Source: Diphasiastrum complanatum (Eukaryota; Streptophyta; Lycopodiopsida; Lycopodiales; Lycopodiaceae). From it: a stretch of DNA of 64,000 nt. Below, one piece after another: positions 26,051 through 38,003 of this stretch (position 1 is the first letter of the stretch; the number at the start of each line of letters is the position of its first letter). The notes under the pieces are model-generated. The model saw nothing but the letters and a program-made list of their open reading frames with translations, ran no database searches and had not been told where the DNA came from. The stretch covers positions 7,280,994 through 7,344,993 of the forward strand of contig CM055102.1 in NCBI GenBank assembly GCA_029204225.1, in the 5' to 3' direction. The position numbers and the translations under genes were made by a program.

Positions 26051-27855
26051 GGTTTCTTTGATCATTTGCCCTACGACACAAATCCTCTTTCTTTGATAAT
26101 TTTGTTTCTTTTAAACAATAGAACACATTCTTGAAGCAAATCAATATGGAGATGAAAATTAGACAATTTAGCAATATACTCAAAAAAACAATGTCCCTCG
26201 ACATTATCATTATATATTTTGTTTCTGAACTTGTCATATTATATAATAAAATGCATTAGAAACATGATCAAAAATATTTTCTTGAAAATTTTGTAATAAA
26301 TATTTTGCTAAAATAAATAAATTTTAAGTTTCTTGAATAGTCTACAATTGACACATCTTTCTTTCTTGATGGCATCTGAAGGGAACCGATTTTTTATCTC
26401 TTTTTTTATGAAAGAGGTGTCACATTAACATGAGAGAATGGTCGTTAAAATTCTTGGAGTATTCAAGAACATAGTATCTCAAATTTTTGAACCTCACTCG
26501 ATTAAAAAATTCTAGTTAGCCATACATGTAACCAATATGGTAGGTGACCTAACAAAAAAAGGCTTCCGGTTTGAAAATTTGACAAATTTCTCTCTCATAT
26601 GTAGCATTCCTTATAGGGCCTTTTTGGAGTTCGAACCTTCTTTAATGCTATAACTCGATGTTTCATTCTTTTTCTTTTTTTTTGTGATTTCAACAATTGT
26701 TTTGTAAGAAAATTTAGGAGCCTTTCTCATCTAGATGTAAGGACATTCATGAAGTTTTTAGTCTCAAAGAGAGGTGTCTCTTTGAGAGAGAAACCTTTCA
26801 TTGCAAACTATCTTTGTAATTTCAAACCTAAGCATATAGTAAGCTATTGACTTATGGCTACACTTGTAAATATCTCCTCAAGTTTAGCTTGGACCAATAT
26901 TTTGAAGGAATGTGTCAAAAGGTTTCTAATATTTAATCAAGTTACATTCTACTTAAAAAATCTTTTCATTTAGTTATTATAATCAATTACTATAATGATA
27001 ATTATCAAGTAGTTGTAAGAGACATATAATAAGATATCATTCAAAAGTGCATACACATTTTTCTTTGAAAACTCTCAAACAATTGTCACACAAAATTTCA
27101 AGCATCAACATAGAGCAATAGCTCTATTGCAGCTGAATAATAGAAAAGTGGAAACATCTTAATTGCAAAATTGAAGATGTTATTTAGTGAAATTTTACAA
27201 AAGGAGATGCCAACAAAAAAATGAACCAATATAATATTTTGAATACTAGAAGCATGTTGAGTTTTAAAAGAGCTACTGAAACAAAAGTTTACTTGTTTGT
27301 ATGATGTTATTTAGAGCATTAGAGGTTCTTTTTTTGTACAAATGGAGACAACAACAAGAAATGGAAACCATCTTACTATTAGCCAATCTACCCAAAATCT
27401 AGGCACATATATTGAGCAACCATCAAGCACTCCATTTGGATAGCTAGGAACAACTGGATGTTATCCTCTAAGTTATTTTCTTAAATTTGTGGCCTTAGTT
27501 TCTTGATTAGTCGATAGTAAAAGTGTCTATGTGGTTGAATAAGGAGCAAAAGAACCTACAAATTTCATGTTCAAAAATGATAATGAGACAATGAATTGAT
27601 GACGATAAATGCATTGTACCCCAAGCAAGTGAGAGAAACTCAATATGTTGGTCTTGGCACCAATATATGAACGATAACGTGGACATATATGCCTATGGAT
27701 GTGACCTGTTCCTACTTTTGGACACTAACAAAAGTGAGTAGGGATGTTGTAAAATTTGTCCCACAATATGCATGATGGAATTGATGGTCAATTGTGTGGA
27801 TGGACTATTGTTTCATATGGTTGACTTAAATGGAAGACATATGATAGGTAATGGT
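26051..27855. other. No gene recognised; AT-rich
   Basis: Around 1.8 kb of AT-rich DNA with no retrotransposon domain or host exon that I can identify. Confidence 0.4.
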
Positions 27856-28570
27856 TGTTGAATTTCACATGTGTGGGAGTTCCCTAAAGTGTGATTATGA
27901 TCTCCTAAGACTTGTGATTGGCATAGATTGAAATCCAAGATTTATCTCAGAAAACTAAGGCAAGAGCACTTTGTAACATGCATATATCAAACATACAAGT
28001 ACATTCACACGTGTGGGGACTTGTGGATCAAAAAACTAAGCGTGGAAAAGCCTTCCTCTCGGGTACAGAGAGAAACCAACAATCAATCCTCGAGTAGAGA
28101 GAGAAAGCCAATTTGACTCGAAATGTAGAAACTCACATTAACTCCAAAAAACTCATAACACAAATGAACCTATTACATCCTCTAATAGGAACTTGAGGAA
28201 AAAAGTGCTTGATTTTCATTGGACCCCTTATTCTCCTCCTCTGAATATGATCGGTTGAGTGACTTATGAGTCCTTAAACTTGATTGGACCAAATTGGTGA
28301 AAATCCCTCTTTTGATTGGTCACTAGATCTCATGCCAACACATAGGAATGAGTCACATATCCAACCTAATCTTGACACTTTTAGCAAGCCTATGCTAGCT
28401 CGAGCCACATCAAATGTTACTTTTGGCCTAATCATGGAATTAGAAGTGTACTTGCTCGAGTTGCCTTAGTAAGCCAAAATTGGTCCTATCACCTACTTAC
28501 ACATAGATGGACATAGAAAAATTTTCTAAACCCCTAGACTAAACATAGATAGATTTTTCAATTTTTCACA
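27856..28570 (-). repeat. 3' LTR of copia element A
   Basis: On the minus strand the LTR begins TGTGAAAAATTG at 28,570, directly after a polypurine-like TTTTTAGGAG tract. The other end is placed near 27,856 (TGTTGAATTTCACATGTG) by comparison with the end of the solo LTR at 28,993-29,724. It carries the paired CTCTCGGGTA/CTCGAGTAGAGAG motifs and a CACACGTGTG palindrome (28,006-28,015). The left boundary is approximate. Confidence 0.55.
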
Positions 28571-28593
28571 CTACTCCTAAAAAGTTATCTATT

Positions 28594-30235
28594 CTAATTA
28601 AGCACATATCTTGGAATTAAACCAAGATTGGATCTAAGCTTGATGAAAGTACTCTTGATCAATGGCTTGGTGAGAAGATCGGCAATACATGAAGATGATT
28701 CAATGTGCTCCAAGTTGATCTCTTCTCCAATAAGCTTTTCCCTTACAAAATGATGTGCAACTTCAATATATTTTCTCCTTGCATGAAAGATTAGATTGTT
28801 GGCAAAGGCTTGGGCCGAAATGTTGTCACATTTTATCAAAGGTAGATCTTCCTCCTTGATGCACTTGAGATCCAATAATAGTCTTTTGATCCATAGCACC
28901 TCTTTTGTTGTTGTTGTAAGGGCCTTATACTCAGCCTCACATGATGATAGAGAAATAGTATCTTGTTTTTTGGAAAGCCAAGATATGAGATTTGTGAATA
29001 TTCTTAAAATATTATCTTCCTATCTCGAGTTTGGGGTCATGTCCATGATAATTTCCACTAGATTTCATGTTGTACATATAAGGAGTGTGAATTGAGCACA
29101 TATCCTTCTAGTGTAGCTCGGATTTGAGTTAAATAGGTTCAATTATGATGACATGCAGATGTTTTGATAGCATGCAAAGTCTTATTGTATGCATGCAAGC
29201 CACATGCAATCAGTGCATGCAACATGCAAAGTAGTCTATATGATCTACACATGTCTAGGCAATTTTATGAGTTGACATGCAGTACATGCACCATACATGC
29301 ATGCAGTTACACATGTGGATCTCTGGTAGGTGAATTAGTTCAGTTAAGTGGACTTTTCATGCAACTCCACTGTAGGAATTCGAGTCTCTCTCATGTAGGG
29401 AAAGCTGGGCATGTTTTGCCATATTGTGAATATTGAGATTTTGGTGTTTTGGACTCATTCTCTCTCTACCCGAGTTTTCTATGTATGATTTTCTCTCTCT
29501 ACCCGAGAGCAGCCTCTTTTTTTTCCATACTGAACACTTAGAATTATTTCTGACATTCATTTCTCATAGTGAAGAGTTAGATTTTTTCATCAGATGTATG
29601 CCATTGTGCTCTTGCCTTAGACTTTTCAAGCATATTGTTCTTTGATCAATCTTGTGCAATCACAACACCTCAGTAAAATCCTGTAGGGTGTGTGGTGAAG
29701 TTCACACGTGCTAAAAACTTCACAAGATTTCCTCCAAAAATATATAGTGTAAGCACTTGTGGATTTTTGATCCACCTTGTCACTAGCAAAATCCAAGTCC
29801 GAGTAGCCAAGTATAGATAGATCTTCACTTTTGTAGAGCAATCCATAATCATGTGTTGAAGATATATACCTCAAGACTCTCTTGGCTGATTTCCAATGAA
29901 AGATCTTGGGATCTTGTATGGATTGACTGAGCTTGTGCACACAATAGCTCAAATCGGGCCTAGTGATGGTCAACCAAATCAAGGAGCCAATAAGACTCCT
30001 AAAAAGGGTGATGTCCTCGAAGAATCTTTCATCTCCCTTATTAGGATCTTTTATATTATCCACCGTAGGTGTGTCTATGCTCTTACAATTCTCATATGAA
30101 ACTTTTTCTCCATTGATAGAGCATATCTAGATTGACTTATAAAAGCATAATCATGACAAAGATCAATCTCTAGGCCTAGAATGTAGTGTAGTTCTCCTAG
30201 ATCTTGCACTTTGAACTCACTACCAAGTGCACTAT
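28594..30235 (-). pseudogene. Copia element A: end of RT and RNase H, split by a solo LTR
   Basis: From 30,231 downward the minus strand reads the RT C-terminal part (ELHYILGLEIDLCHDY), then LIGSLIWLTITRPDLSYCVH and STSAYTIYF (29,740-30,063), breaks at the solo LTR, and resumes at 28,990 with ISWLSKKQDTISLSSCEAEY and the RNase H tail KYIEVAHHFVREKL and ADLLTKPL (to 28,594). Removing the insert restores continuity of the conserved GGNL-ISW-SKKQ region, so the split is certain. Further frame breaks are present. Confidence 0.8.
28993..29724 (+). repeat. Solo copia LTR with target duplication AGATT
   Basis: A 732-bp LTR beginning TGTGAATATTC and ending AACTTCACA, with inverted ends TGTGAA/TTCACA. 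It is flanked by AGATT at 28,988-28,992 and 29,725-29,729. No internal region is present, so it is the product of LTR-LTR recombination. It interrupts the RNase H of copia element A. Its last ~600 bp match the LTR at 30,236-30,833 closely. Confidence 0.85.
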
Positions 30236-30833
30236 TTGAGTTAGATAGGTTCGATTATGATGACATGTAGATGTTTTGATAGCATGCAAAGTCTTACTGT
30301 ACGCATGCAAGCCACATGCAATCAGTGCATGCAACATGCAAAGTAGTTTCTGTGATCTACACATGTCTAGGCAATTTTATGAGTTGACATGCAGTACATG
30401 CACCATACATGCATGCAGTTACACTTGTGGATCTCTGGTATGTGAATTAGTTCAGTTAAGTGGACTTTCCATGCAACTCCACTGTAGGAATTCGAGTCTC
30501 TCTCATGTAGGAAAAGTTGGGCATGTTTTGCCATATTGTGAATATTGAGATTTTGGTGTTTTGGACTCATTCTCTCTCTACCCGAGTTTTCTACGTATAA
30601 TTTTCTCTCTCTACCCGAGAGCAGCCTCTTTTTCCCATACTGAACACTTAGAATTATTTCTGACATTCATTTCTCATAGTGAAAGTTAGATTTTTTCATT
30701 AGATGTATGCCATTGTGCTCTTGTCTTAGATTTTTCAAGCATATTGTTCTTTGATCAATCTTGTGCAATCACAACACCTCAGTAAGATCCTATAGGATTT
30801 GTGGTGAAGTTCACACGTGCTAAAAACTTCACA
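30236..30833 (+). repeat. 5'-truncated 5' LTR of a plus-strand copia element
   Basis: Homologous to the solo LTR but lacking its first ~130 bp: similarity starts at TTGAGTTAGATAGG. It ends AACTTCACA and is followed at once by the primer-binding site TGGTATCAGAGCTTC (30,834). The left edge abuts the RT of copia element A directly, so insertion involved loss or recombination. Confidence 0.85.
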
Positions 30834-30848
30834 TGGTATCAGAGCTTC
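30834..30848 (+). other. Primer-binding site (initiator Met-tRNA)
   Basis: TGGTATCAGAGCTTC directly follows the LTR end, complementary to the 3' end of plant initiator Met-tRNA, the usual copia primer. Confidence 0.9.
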
Positions 30849-31607
30849 ATGCTTTGAAGAGTTGAGGGTGTATACATCAGATCATCAGTGTTTTTGCTTG
30901 CAGGAACTCAGATTTTGTAGAAGAATTCAAACTCGCTGAGAAACAAGCAATCTGTGGACCATAAGTGGATCAAATCAAGGCTGATCTGATCCAGCGGAAC
31001 TCTGTACGGACAGAGAGCTCACACGTGTGAAATCAACCCTCATTAATGAGTGCTACTTCTCAAGGAATGATCCAAATTTGATGTTCTATAGCTTGTTGGA
31101 TAGGTATTGAAGAGTACAATGTGTTGCTCTTGTTTCTAAATCAATTTGATTTGTTTTTAGAAGAGTTTTAGACAATCAGAGAGTTTGAGAGAATACTCAA
31201 CTCGTGGGATATGCCAAAGTGAGCACACATCTATCTTTTTCACCATTCTCATCACTTTTCACTGTCAATCAAGTAGGATTGGATAGAAGTGAGTGTTCTG
31301 AGGTCTTAGACTTTTCATTTCACACGTAATATTGTTTTTGAGTTGAAAGTAAGTTCCTAGAGAGTTTATCAGTACATTGAAACTCGTGGGAGAGATAGAC
31401 TTCTTGCTTGCATGTGCTTCTTCTTTTGTGACTGAAGCAAGATCCAAATTCAAGATAGATTGATTTTTTGTATTGAGAATTTGTTCTCACATCTGTTGCT
31501 AGATTTCATAGGGTGGATCAACATCTATGTTAGATCCTAGATTGAGATAGCAAGCAACATCCTTTCAACTCCATTTTTTATCATTACTAGAATTTTTCAC
31601 CAAGAAG

Positions 31608-33800
31608 ATGTCTTCATCTGGTTCACATTTCTTAGAGCACAATGAGAGATTAACATCTTCCAATTATGCAATGTGGAAGATCATAATGGAATCATTGTTG
31701 ATTCTACATGATGTAATGGATATTGTAAGTGAAGCTGAAGAAGAACCTGCTGCACCTAATAAAGTTGCAGCATTCCACAAAAGAACCAGAATTGCCCTTC
31801 ATTTTATAAAAATGAATTTTACCAATGAAGTGTTAAGAGAGATCAGTACATGCACCACTGCCAAGGAAGCTTGGGATACTCTAAAAATAATCTATGAAAT
31901 AAAAAATACTTCTAGATTGCTTACACTTAGAAACCAAATATTTCTAAGTTATCAGAGAGTAGATGAGAGTGCTTCATCATACGTCATGAGAGTTAAGGAT
32001 CTTCATCAAGAGTTAGCTGGTATTAGTGATGCTCTTAAGAACACTGAACTTGTTCAAGTAGTCCTAAATGGACTTAGAGATGAGTATGACAATATTGTGC
32101 AGACTTATGCTGTTAGAGAGGATCTTCCATCCTTGGAGACACTGCAAGGTGTTCTCATTGCTGAAGAAAGCAGACAAGAGAACAAGATGTTGAGGATCAA
32201 TAGACTTTTATTGAAAGATGGTGGAGATGACAAAGCACTCTTCATCAGAGACAAGTCAAGAGGTAAGGGCAAAGGACAACAACACTTCAAGAAGGACAAA
32301 GCCAAAGAAGGTGGTGAGGATCAGTCCTCACAAGGTGCAACATCCAGTGGCAAGAAGAGGCTGTCAAAGATCAGGTATTTTTTCTGTGGAAAGAAAGGAC
32401 ATTATGCATCAAACTGTTTCAAGAAGAAGAACCAATCTAAGCAAGCTAACCTTACTAATGAGGATGAGTGTGAGGGTGTAGAGAGTGAAAGTGAGGATTC
32501 ATTAATGATGTCTACTTTTTCATCTTTTCCTTTTAAGAATGAAAAAGTCTGGTGGATAGATAATGGGGCAAGTTCCCACATGTCTAGTTCTAGGAACTCT
32601 TTCACTAATCTCATGCCATATCTAGGTGCAAAAAAGTCAATCTATACTGCTAATGATGTAGAGTGTAGGATTGAAGGAATAGGTAGCATTCCATTACATG
32701 CATCATCATCAAAATCTTTTCGCTTACATGATGTACTGTATGTACCTAAATTGACTAAGAATCTCATTAGTGTAGAACAGTTGTTTGATAGTGGATTGGA
32801 TGTCAAGTTTCAAGTTGACAAGTGTATAATCTCAAGAGAAAATGAAGTTATTGCTAGAGGATCTAGAATTGTTAAGTTGGGAGAGTGCTAACATTTCGAT
32901 ATTGCTTATGAGACCAAGGTTCTACAGGAGGATCTGTGGCATAAGAGATTGGGTCATCCCAATTTCAAAGCCATGCTATCTATGGTCAAAGAAGGAAAAG
33001 TTGTTGGTCTACCAAAGACACTGTCAAAGGAGCATCTACCTTGTGAAGCTTGTGTGCTGGCAAAGTCACGCAGAAGGCCTTTTCCTAGATCAAGTATCAA
33101 GACAAAGCAACCATTTGAACTTTACACTCAGATGTTCATTTCTCATCAATTAAGAGCAAAGGAGGAGCCAACTGCTTTGTCTCTTTTGTAGATGATTATA
33201 CAAGACATTCTTGGATCTATATGTTGTCTTCAAAAGCCATGGTTTATGATGTTTTTCTTACTTTTAAAGCTTATGTAGAGAAGCAGTTTCCTTTCAAGAT
33301 AAAAGCTTTAAGAAGTGATAGTGGAGAAGAATTTACTTCCAATAAGTTTAAAGACTTTTGTGAGAGAGAGGGTATTCAAAGAGAGTTCTCTTGTTCATAT
33401 ACTCCTCATCAAAATGGAGTTGCTGAGAGAAAAAATAGAACTTTGTGTGAATGTGCAAAAGCCATTAGGCTGGAAGCTTCTCTGCCTAAAGAATTTTGGA
33501 GAGAGGCAGATGCATGTGCAAACTATCTTTGTAATAGGCTTCCAAATCTTGCAATAGGAGGAAAAACACCATTTGAGGTATTGTATAAGAAAAAGTCTAA
33601 GGTAGATCATCTTAGGATTTTTGGTTGTGTATGCTTTGTGCATGTACCTCTAGAAACTAGGAAGAAGGAAAATCCTAGTGCAGTAAAAGGAATTTTTGTA
33701 GGTTATGCATCTACTAAAAAAACATACACGATTTATTTGCCCTCTACTGACAAAAATGTTGTTAGTAGAGATGTGGTCTTCCATGAAGATCAGAAATTTA
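31608..33800 (+). pseudogene. Copia Gag-protease-integrase, truncated before RT
   Basis: A long frame (31608-32891, 427 codons, ATG start) holds Gag (SNYAMWKIIMESLL, VQVVLNGLRDEYDNI), a nucleocapsid knuckle FFCGKKGHYASNC in which the first Cys is Tyr, and protease WIDNGASSHMSS (D-N-G in place of D-S-G) with DVLYVPKLTKNLISVEQL. It stops at 32,889. Shifted frames carry LWHKRLGHPNFKAML, FVDDYTRHSWIYML, KALRSDSGEEF, NGVAERKNRTLCE and IFVGYASTKKTY up to SRDVVFHEDQKFN. Homology then ends at about 33,800 against a minus-strand copia integrase, so RT, RNase H and the 3' LTR are absent. Leader 30,849-31,607 is non-coding. Confidence 0.85.
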
Positions 33801-33804
33801 ACTT

Positions 33805-34275
33805 GGATGATAGGTGTCTTTCCTCCAAGAGCAAGATGAGAGAGTCTATTGCAAAGATATTTGGCACGATTGATGGCCTCTCCCCCAAAATCCTTAAGCA
33901 AGGATGCTTCAATTCTCAAAGCTTTGGCACACTCACATAGGGATCTATTGTTCCTCTCGGCCACCCCATTTTGGGAAGGGGAATAGGCACAAGAGAACTT
34001 TCTTTTGATTCCTTCTTGCTCACAAAAATCATGGAACTTGTTGGAGATGTACTCTCCACCACCATCACATCTCAAAGCTTTGATCTTCAAAGAGAATTGC
34101 TTCGCAACATAAACTCTGAGGTTGAGGAAATAATCAAAACCATGGATTTTGAAGATAGAAGATATAACCATGTAAATCTTGTGTAGTCATCAATAAAGGT
34201 AACAAAACAAGTGGCTCCTCCCTTGATTTTGCATTATGAGAAATGCACATCCGAGTGCAACGGCTCCAAAGGATG
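33805..34275 (-). pseudogene. Copia element A: integrase fragment
   Basis: The minus strand reads PLHSDVHFS, FVTFIDDYTRFTWLYLLSS, KIKALRCDGGGEYIS, SPSQNGVAERNNRSLCE and CNRLSHLALGGKTPI, where it stops against the plus-strand copia element at about 33,805. It is the logical upstream part of copia element A, whose RT end lies at 30,231, with the plus-strand element lodged between them. Confidence 0.75.
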
Positions 34276-34279
34276 TGAA

Positions 34280-35160
34280 GTCTTTGCTCCATTGGAGTAT
34301 CTATGCTCTTAGAATTTTCCATATGGAATTTTTTCAACATAGAGTGAGCATATCTAGATTGGCATATAAAAACATGATCTTCATAAAAATCACTCTCTAG
34401 GCCTAGGATGTAATGTATTTCTCCTAGATCTTGCATTTTAAACTCACATCCAAGTGCTAGCTTAGTTTCACCAACTAGCTTGATACAACTACCACAAAGA
34501 ATAATGTCATCAACATAAATTAAAAGAATGACAATATTACTATCAACAAACTTTAGATACATGGAAGGATCATAGTCACTAAGAGTAAATCCAAGTGAGA
34601 TAAGGAAAGAATTAAGTCTTGAATACCATGATCTTGGTGCTTGCTTGAGTCCATAAAGACTTTTGAAGAGCAAGCACACTTTGAACTCATCCTTGATGAA
34701 TCCTTGAGGTTGTTCCATATAGATCTCCTCTTCAAGATAACCATTTAGAAAAGCATTGGATACATCTAATTGGAACACCTTCCACTTAAAGAAACAAGCA
34801 AGAGAAATACGAATTCTTATTGTCACCATCTTTGCAACGGGTGCAAAGGTCCCCTCATAATCAAGGCCATGGATTTGAGCAAATGCTTTGGCACATAATC
34901 TTGCTTTATACTTGTTGATGGTGCCATCATGATTGTACTTGATCCGAAATACCCACTTGCAACCAATCACATGCTTGTTAGATGGAGGATCCACAAGCTC
35001 CCAAGTATTGTTGGTGATCAATGCATCATACTCTTGCTTCATGGCATCATACCACTCCTTGGTATTGAGTGCCTCGTGTACATTCTTTGGCTCTTCATGA
35101 GAGACATAAATAACATAATTATTGGAATCAAGATCCACTTGTTTGCCTTTGTCAACAAAT
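34280..35160 (-). pseudogene. Copia reverse transcriptase fragment
   Basis: A long minus-strand frame contains EWYDAMKQEYDALITNNTWE, GCKWVFRIKYNHDGT, FQLDVSNAFLNGYLEEEIYM, SLYGLKQAPRSWYSRLNSFL and the catalytic box ILLIYVDDIILCGS, ending SIDTPMEQ near 34,290. It is followed on the same strand by an integrase, the reverse of the normal copia order (IN then RT), so it is a separate fragment fused to element A. The frame is largely open, hinting at relative youth. Confidence 0.85.
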
Positions 35161-35345
35161 CTCGACCGGAGCCCTGTCTCAAATCTCGACCAAAGCCCCT
35201 GTCTCAAATCTCAACCGGAGCCAGTCCATCCCATCTCGACCGACGCCATCTATCAATCTCAACCGGAGCACATCCATCAAATCTCAACCGACGCCCCTTA
35301 ACCCTGTCTGAAATCTCAACCGACACTGTTTCTTCCATTTTTTCA
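35160..35345 (+). repeat. TCAGATCTCGACC minisatellite, cluster 4 (inverted)
   Basis: The plus strand shows CAAATCTCGACCGGAGCCC units with CAAATCTCAACCGG variants, the reverse complement of clusters 1-3. Its left edge interrupts the copia RT fragment sharply. Confidence 0.75.
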
Positions 35346-35637
35346 CCATGTCATCCAACCCCAGTTTCAGTTTCCAACGACCCCGAGGCAAATAAGCTCG
35401 ACATCCAGATGTGCAAGGTAGATCTTACAGAGATGCAGACCTGGTACCAGCATGCAGAGTCATTCTTCAAGGCAATTGAGTTCCAGATCCATATCCTGAC
35501 GGGATATCAAAGCCCGTACCTGGTACATATGGCGTATGCATATTATAATGCGACGGCAAGGTTGTGCCAACTCATAGTTCCCCCTGTCCGGAACTATATT
35601 TATAATATATCTTTTGCGGCGGCCACATCAAAAATCT
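35346..35637 (+). pseudogene. Second copy of the unknown gypsy ORF
   Basis: Following the minisatellite the frame reads NDPEANKLDIQMCKVDLTEM, QTWYQHAESFFKAIEF and LTGYQSPYLVHMAYAYYNAT, then RNYIYNISFAAA, after which copia leader sequence begins (about 35,638). It matches the ORF at 2,244-3,186 and shows the unbroken frame across the site of that copy's frameshift. Confidence 0.65.
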
Positions 35638-36494
35638 AGGAAGATCTAGATCGCAAATCTTAAAATCAATCTTCACCTAAATCTAGTCACCTTGGAAAAT
35701 GGACCTTGACTAGATAACAAAGATTAAGGCTCACAAGAATTGAATCAAACTCACTCAGATCCAAAGGCTCTAACCTTAAGAGGTGTATTAGATTTGATAA
35801 GTTTTGATACCAAACAATGTCCTAGTTTTCCACCAATTTGACTAGCTTGAACAATTTAAAGAAATTGACATCTATAAATTCACATATCTCAACCAAGATT
35901 ATACACTCAAATATGGACTCCTCCCTATTCAAGGCACTCAATGAGATCACCACACTCTCACAAAGAAAGCTTGACTAGAATCAATTTTAACTTCATACAA
36001 TCACATGTCAATTCTACACACAAAAATTGACAATTTTGACCCCTAGAAGCAACACAAGATATCCACGTTTTGACCTCTGATCATACTTGCAAAACCACTA
36101 TTTTGCCACTTCAAACTTAGATCAAAACATTGAATTTCATGATCCAATCTCAAATCTAACCATACAGATTTAAAATCCTTATAGATTTTTCTACACCTAA
36201 TGGACACCTAATGTACACCTAATGCACACCTAATGTACACCTAATGCACACCTAATGCCTAAAATCTAATCAAAATCTACAACTTGAGATTACCTAAAAG
36301 AAATGGACTCCTCTCTAGTCTTGCACACTTCCACACGTGGGAAAAATACCTAAGGCTCAAAAATAATAATTGATCTCAAATTTTATTCTACCACTTGTTA
36401 GAATATCGCCCTTGCAAAACTAGTTTTTCGCCTCAAAACTTACTAGTTTTGGACTCAAATCTTGATCAAAAACTCATCCTCTTGTACATGGCTG
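35638..36494 (-). repeat. Copia leader, copy 2
   Basis: Matches 25,090-26,050 (see that entry), oriented minus. It ends at a primer-binding site (36,495-36,502), so it is the untranslated leader of a minus-strand copia element whose gag has been replaced by the gypsy fragment at 35,160-35,637. Confidence 0.7.
36194..36259 (+). repeat. 11-bp tandem repeat, six copies
   Basis: Six consecutive units of CACCTAATGNN (last two bases GA, TA, CA, TA, CA, CC). Absent from leader copy 1, so it expanded in this copy only. Confidence 0.9.
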
Positions 36495-36504
36495 TGATAC
36501 CATA
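36491..36504 (-). other. Primer-binding site of a minus-strand copia element
   Basis: The minus strand reads TGGTATCACAGC from 36,502, two bases after the presumed LTR end. It matches the Met-tRNA primer site apart from one base (CAC for GAG region). Confidence 0.6.
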
Positions 36505-37160
36505 TGAAAAAAAATACAATTAGGACCACAAATGGATTCATTAAATCCACAAGAGTGATGGATTGTATCATTATCAACAATTCTATCACCAAATGCAAGC
36601 TCGATTTGATCCTATCTTGATATGTAAGCAAGAGAAATCTAGAGAAAAATATAAATGATTAAATAGGCTTCACACATGTGAAACCACAACCTAATGTATG
36701 GAGAGATGGCAGAGAGCAAAGTTCTAACACTAATCAAAGCATTAGGTCCACCCAAGTACATGCAAATAGAGAGGTAGACTTGGTTGATTGAATATCCTCA
36801 AAGATCTCTTCAAATTGTTCTTACCAAACTAGCTCCAAATTGGAGAATATACATTGAAAAGCTTGAAGCTTGGACTGACCTGACATGTTTCACACGTGGG
36901 ATAATACATCCACTTGTCCTTTGGCTCTTCCTGAAGTCTCATACAAATTTATGGCCATCCAGTCAAATTGCACTTCTTGAAAAAATCTAGAATCTGGAAA
37001 ACTTGCTTTTAACTTGAAAAATTTGACTCTTTGCCTTAATGGCTCTTGGGATTATGTACAAGCTAACATATGCTTATGCTTCACATGTGGGAACAGGCTC
37101 CACACATGTGGAATGACATTATGTACATAAAATTGGCCTTAATCAAGATATATTTTGCCA
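36505..37160 (-). repeat. Putative 5' LTR of a minus-strand copia element
   Basis: It starts (plus strand) TGAAAAAAAATACAATTAGG next to the primer-binding site. Contains several CACACGTGG/CACATGTGG motifs like the other copia LTRs here. The right boundary is not defined; I saw no second copy. Confidence 0.4.
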
Positions 37161-37379
37161 TATGTCTCACAATAGACAATAGGATTTTTTAAGATGTCTA
37201 AGGTAGACAAATGATCAATTCATGCACAAATGTGGCAAAAATGGCAATGGAAGTGGAGGAATGCAAAGTGAAATGGATTGCATGGGATCATATAAAATGG
37301 TCATTTAAGATCGAATGCCTTACAAAATGGTGGTATTGTCATTGATTTTGATCAAATGATCATCTAGTTGGACTTGAAA

Positions 37380-38003
37380 AACATCGTCAGAGGAGGTAGA
37401 GGAATGAGAGGTAGACATAACCAAAAAAATGGGCCAAGACAGCAAGGAGAAAGCAACGCAGTGAGAGATCAACTAGAATAGCGAAGATTGACAAAATAGG
37501 ACGAAGCTTAGAGTGAAAGAGAACAATGAGGAGCAAAAAGTAGGATGGGTCAACGGAAATCATGACATTGAGAGAGCACAAGAAGGGAGCAAGGAAAATG
37601 ACGAAATTTAGCATAGAAAAAAGGGTGAAAGTAGCGTGAATTAAGTGAGTCAAGACAACAATGGAGCAATAGAAAGAGAGCCAAAAAAATAGATGAAAGT
37701 AGGGCTTCAGGACAAAAATTAGAGTGAAAGTAGGGCAAATTAGGGTGAATCAAATCAACGAAGTAGTGAAAAGAAAACAAAAAAAAGAGGACGATTAAGG
37801 ACAAAAAGAGATTCAAGTAGGGCAACGTAGGACAATGATGAAATAATGAGCAACAAAAAATGGGATATCAATAGAGAAAAGGAAGGTGCAACATGATGGA
37901 GCAGATCGAGGATTTGGGTGGAAAACATGAAAAGAGAAATGATGAGCACCGATGGAGGAGAAAAAAGAAAAGAAAAAAAATGAAAAAAAAAAAAAAAAAA
38001 ACT
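37380..38003 (+). repeat. Purine-rich imperfect repeat tract
   Basis: Around 600 bp in which the plus strand is strongly A/G-biased, with recurrent AAAGTAGGGC and TTAGGGTGAA pieces and an A-run at the end. The apparent minus-strand frames rich in Phe/Leu/Ser are products of this bias and not a membrane protein. Confidence 0.5.

Noticed and set aside
34929-35639. A 236-codon plus-strand frame taken as one gene
   Set aside because: Its first third is the antisense of the copia RT; only the part after about 35,346 matches the unknown gypsy ORF.
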